Positions 5,923 through 8,837 of a DNA stretch of 8,837 nt are shown here, in pieces. The stretch comes from Clostridium sp. 26_22. Its GTDB lineage: Bacteria; Bacillota; Clostridia; TANB77; CAG-508. Location: NCBI GenBank assembly GCA_001916005.1, contig MNRP01000013.1, positions 1 through 8,837 of the forward strand. Reading direction: 5' to 3'. The position numbers were made by a program, and so were the translations under genes. Under the pieces are notes generated by a model. The model saw only the letters and a list, made by a program, of their open reading frames with translations. It had not been told where the DNA came from and searched no databases. How positions within the stretch are numbered: the first letter of the stretch is position 1; each line of letters begins with the position of its first letter.

Positions 5923-7389
5923 GTGAAAAGTAAAAAAATTTTATTATTTACATTATTTATTATAATATTTATAACATTAGGAACAAAATCGTTTGCTAGT
6001 TGGTATCCAGATTGTGTTTACGACGAAAATAATGATAGTTATTATGAACTAGATATAGGAGGATCAATTAGCATATCATATTGGCCCCTAAAAGATGAAA
6101 AATTAGGTGGGCAAATCCAATTAAATGGAGATACATATGGAACTAATGATGATAATGATAAAGAGAATATATTTTGTATCCAAAAAGGTCAGAGTTTGCC
6201 AAGTAGAGGTACTGCAACAGTAAAAGCTATAATAGATATTGAACCAGGTGGAATAACTATGAGAGATGTAGTAACTAGAGATTTTTCTGGGTATACTGAT
6301 GCGGAAAAACGTTCTTTGTTTAGAATGGCGTATATTTTAAATCAGCAAGGTGAACATAGTAGAATACAATATGATGCTGAAGATGGAAAATACCCTCCAT
6401 ATTATTCAGAAAAACAAAAAGGAGTATGGGAAAATATAGGAGAATTTTTAAAATTAACTATAAATAGAGAAACGAAGTTGAATATAGGTACAACTTCAGG
6501 TGGTGAAAAATCTACTTTAACCAGTTGTGATGAATGTGTTGAATATCAAAACTGGGCAGTGGCAACAGAAAATATAGGTCGTAGAGTTTTAAGAAGAGAC
6601 AAAAATGCAAGTGATGTAAAGTCTGAAGAATATTCTTATAATAATGAAAGCTATCTTAAGATTGGACCATTTAAATATTCATTTACTAATTCAATTGATG
6701 ATGTTAATCTATATGATGAAAATGGTGATAGTATTAGTGGTTTAAAATATGGACGATATAATGGAAATGAGTTCACTGTTTATGATTCATATAGTGATGG
6801 AATTAGTTCTGGAAACGATTTCTATATATTGGTAAATAAAAATAAAGGAATAAGCAAAATTACAAAATTTTCTATTTCAACAACATCAAGAGATTTTATA
6901 ACAGCAACATTATATTTGTTAGAAACAGATAAGAATGTTCAGAACATATTAACAACCTTAACAGGCACAAAACCTCGTAGTGGAAGTGATGAATTAGATT
7001 TAAATATTTTATTAACTCAAAATTTGAAAATAATAAAAAGAGATGCAGATTCACAAACGGCATTGCCAAATGTTAAATTTAAAATAAAGAGAGATTCAGA
7101 TGGAAAATTTGTTAAGAGTAATAATGGAAACATAACATATGTAGATGAATCAAATGCAACAGAATTTTATACAAATGCTAATGGTGAAATTACAGTAAAT
7201 AATGTTTTAGTAGATAATTATACAGCTATAGAAATAGAAAACCCAAATAAAGGGTATGAAAAATATCCTAATGCAAAAATTAGTTTAGATGGAAGTAAGA
7301 ATGGAAATACAATAACGACATATATAGATAATAAGAGAAAGTATGTAGATCTTTCTGGATATGTGTGGGTAGATCAACGGAAATGGTAA
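5923..7389 (+). CDS. Secreted adhesin with candidate thioester (TQXA-like) and CnaB-like domains; ORF cut short by a +1 frame change
   Basis: As read, 488 residues from a GTG start with a strong ribosome binding site, stopping at TAA 7387-7389. Residues 1-25 form a signal peptide (KSKK, hydrophobic core, SFA before the cut). Residues about 60-240 look like a thioester domain: Cys85 in FCIQKG, a helix-like segment RMAYILNQQ, and Gln165 in EKQKGVW, which aligns with the TQxA(I)W Gln motif that joins the Cys in a covalent thioester. A second Cys pair, CDEC, is at 202-205. From about 365 there is a CnaB-like fold: K372 in IIKRD, E437 or E439 in AIEIENPNKGY, and N470 in YIDNK, the Lys-Glu/Asp-Asn set for an isopeptide bond. 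SGYVWVDQ then opens an SdrD B-like domain that ends abruptly in RKW. The domain continues in frame 2 (7373 onward), so this is the N-terminal part of a much longer protein. It may be a broken gene, a sequence error or a recoded gene. Confidence 0.8.
   Translation: MKSKKILLFTLFIIIFITLGTKSFASWYPDCVYDENNDSYYELDIGGSISISYWPLKDEKLGGQIQLNGDTYGTNDDNDKENIFCIQKGQSLPSRGTATVKAIIDIEPGGITMRDVVTRDFSGYTDAEKRSLFRMAYILNQQGEHSRIQYDAEDGKYPPYYSEKQKGVWENIGEFLKLTINRETKLNIGTTSGGEKSTLTSCDECVEYQNWAVATENIGRRVLRRDKNASDVKSEEYSYNNESYLKIGPFKYSFTNSIDDVNLYDENGDSISGLKYGRYNGNEFTVYDSYSDGISSGNDFYILVNKNKGISKITKFSISTTSRDFITATLYLLETDKNVQNILTTLTGTKPRSGSDELDLNILLTQNLKIIKRDADSQTALPNVKFKIKRDSDGKFVKSNNGNITYVDESNATEFYTNANGEITVNNVLVDNYTAIEIENPNKGYEKYPNAKISLDGSKNGNTITTYIDNKRKYVDLSGYVWVDQRKW
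6175..6429 (+). other. Candidate Cys-Gln thioester core (Cys85 to Trp169)
   Basis: Cys85 (TGT at 6175-6177) sits in FCIQKG and Gln165 (CAA at 6415-6417) in KQKGVW. Thioester domains of Gram-positive adhesins such as Cpa and SfbI pair an N-terminal-side Cys with a Gln in a TQxAIW-like motif. Here Thr is Lys and the small residue is Gly, but Gln, the small residue, the aliphatic residue and Trp keep their spacing. Q209 in YQNWA is a less likely partner. Confidence 0.5.
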
Positions 7390-8837
7390 GGAAACATTAA
7401 GAAATAACTTATATAGAAACGATAGTAGTGATACAAAAGATGAAGGTGTTAATGGAATAAAAGTAATGCTTAAAGAATATAAATCAAAAGATTCAGAAGG
7501 TAAAGTAATAGGAGAAGAGGTAGCAACAACAACAACCTCAGAATTAGGAAAATATAATGAAATAGATGGTGGGGAATATATTTTTATAGATGTTGAAATT
7601 GCAAAATTATCTAACTATTATATAGAATATGAATATAATGGAATAAAATATAAATCTGTTGTTGCTAATATATCAGTTAATAATGGTTCTAAAGCTACAG
7701 ATATTATTGAATCAAATTTACTTGATAGAAAGTTTGCTAAAATTGATTCAACTGGAAATAATGAAATAAGTGTTAAAGATTCTAATTCATCAGAAATAAC
7801 AAAATTAGGTTATAGTCAAACTCAAAATGCGAAAGCAATACCTAATTATGAAGATAATAATATTACATTAATACATTCAAATACAAAAGAAACAAATTAT
7901 ATTTTTAAATATACAAATGATGATTATAAAAATAAAGTAACAGAAATAAGATATATCAACTTAGGTATATATGAAAAAGCACAAGCAGATTTATCATTAA
8001 CACAAGATTTGGAAAATGTAAATGTTGGAGTAAATGGTTATTGGCATCTATACAAATATGCCAAAAGAACGATGGCTGATACTATATATAATGCTAATGA
8101 TGAAAGTACATGGAATTTAGGTGTTAAATTTAAAAATTCTTATACAGGAACATATAAAAGAGCAATATACAAAGCAGATTATGAATACGAAAGAGCAGAT
8201 GATAAAGATAAAGAATTAAAGGTATATCTAACATATAAAATAGCGATAACAAATGAATCAAGTTATTTAACAAAAGCCAATAATATAATAGATTATTTTG
8301 ATAGTAGATATACACTAATAGGTGTAGGAACAGAACTAGATGCCCAAAACAATATTAAGGGAAATTTAAAGGTAATTTCAAATGAAAAATATAATGAAAG
8401 TTATAGAAAAATATTAATAGATACAAACACAATTGTTAAATCTGGAGAATCAAATTATATATATATACAATTTAGATTAGAAAGAAATGCAACAATAAAT
8501 ATTATTAATAATAGAGAAACACTATCAAATAGTGCAGAAGTAAATTCTTATACAGTTTATAGAGATGAACAAGGAAATACAGTAGCAGCTATTGATAGAG
8601 ATTCAGTACCAGGAAATGCTAAAATAGAAAATATCAATACTTTTGAAGATGATACAGATTCAGCTCCATCAATACAATTAGAATTAAAAGATGATAGAAA
8701 GATTACAGGAATAGTGTTTGTTGATAGTACAACAGGAAAATTAAAAACAGGAGAAATAAGACAAGGAAACGGACAATTTGATAATGGTGAAAACACAGTA
8801 TCAGGAGTAAAAGTTACATTACACGAATTAAATAACT
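7373..8837 (+). CDS. Frame-shifted continuation of the thioester adhesin (SdrD B-like and DUF11-like domains), truncated by the window end
   Basis: Frame 2 is open from 7373, just after a TAG at 7370-7372, to the window end. It has no ribosome-bound start of its own; the first in-frame ATG, at 7466, lacks a Shine-Dalgarno. From 7379 it reads GNGKETLRNN, completing the upstream SGYVWVDQ into a normal SdrD B-like start, then EGVNGIKVMLKEY and a SELGKYNEIDGGEYIF turn. A DUF11-like region follows: INLGIYEKAQADLSLTQDLE, then VYLTYKIAITNESSYLTKANNI. Near the end come NSAEVNSYTVYRDEQGN and DRDSVPGNA, and the start of another SdrD B-like unit (ITGIVFVDSTTGKLKTGE, RQGNGQFDNGENTVSGVKVTL). The C-terminal anchor lies outside the window. 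Sustained coding character with no further stop shows one recent or programmed shift rather than general decay. Confidence 0.75.
   Translation, partial: MNGNGKETLRNNLYRNDSSDTKDEGVNGIKVMLKEYKSKDSEGKVIGEEVATTTTSELGKYNEIDGGEYIFIDVEIAKLSNYYIEYEYNGIKYKSVVANISVNNGSKATDIIESNLLDRKFAKIDSTGNNEISVKDSNSSEITKLGYSQTQNAKAIPNYEDNNITLIHSNTKETNYIFKYTNDDYKNKVTEIRYINLGIYEKAQADLSLTQDLENVNVGVNGYWHLYKYAKRTMADTIYNANDESTWNLGVKFKNSYTGTYKRAIYKADYEYERADDKDKELKVYLTYKIAITNESSYLTKANNIIDYFDSRYTLIGVGTELDAQNNIKGNLKVISNEKYNESYRKILIDTNTIVKSGESNYIYIQFRLERNATINIINNRETLSNSAEVNSYTVYRDEQGNTVAAIDRDSVPGNAKIENINTFEDDTDSAPSIQLELKDDRKITGIVFVDSTTGKLKTGEIRQGNGQFDNGENTVSGVKVTLHELNN

Noticed and set aside
7466..8837. Independent downstream gene starting at ATG 7466
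   Set aside because: There is no ribosome binding site or signal peptide, and the start would cut an SdrD B-like domain in half. The homology continues directly from the upstream frame.
1..8837. CRISPR arrays, tRNA/rRNA genes, insertion sequences, integrase or phage genes
   Set aside because: None was seen on either strand: no regularly spaced repeats, no tRNA-like cloverleaf and no transposase motifs.

Overview
The window is very AT-rich. It uses AGA for most arginines, TAA stops, strong AGGAGG-type ribosome binding sites and Gram-positive surface-protein architectures. Together these suggest a low-GC Bacillota, most likely an uncultured gut-type clostridium. All visible tryptophans are TGG and there is no in-frame TGA, so the standard bacterial code fits. 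No genus can be assigned from the sequence.

Layout: (i) Positions 1-148 hold two hairpins at the 3' end of the minus-strand gene, and possibly the last 45 codons of a convergent plus-strand gene. (ii) Positions 146-865 (minus) encode a TtcA-family PP-loop tRNA thiolation enzyme. Its start is better placed at the ATG at 865 than at the GTG at 877. (iii) Positions 866-1146 are a divergent intergenic region. It carries an extended -10 promoter for ttcA, a small GC-rich imperfect palindrome, an 11-bp tandem repeat and a sigma-A-like promoter for the surface-protein genes. (iv) Positions 1147-5901 (plus) encode a 1584-residue secreted, membrane-anchored surface protein: signal peptide, a long Lys/Glu/Asn/Ile-rich stalk with DUF11-like repeats, an Asp/Pro linker, an SdrD B-like domain with a calcium-type loop, and a C-terminal SIKTGE-hydrophobic-RKKE tail. 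(v) From 5923 to the end of the window (plus) lies a second secreted protein. It has a probable Cys-Gln thioester (TQXA-like) domain and a CnaB-like domain, then an SdrD B-like domain in which the reading frame shifts by +1. The continuation is open for 485 codons and runs off the window.

The two surface genes are 21 nt apart with a near-perfect Shine-Dalgarno between them, so they probably form one operon. Inference: the second protein is a covalent adhesin that could react with a host or partner amine through the thioester, on a stalk stiffened by an isopeptide bond. The first is a long wall- or membrane-attached stalk protein. No sortase gene is in the window. The most notable points are the frameshift inside the adhesin, its candidate thioester domain, and the non-canonical sorting-signal-like tail of the first protein.
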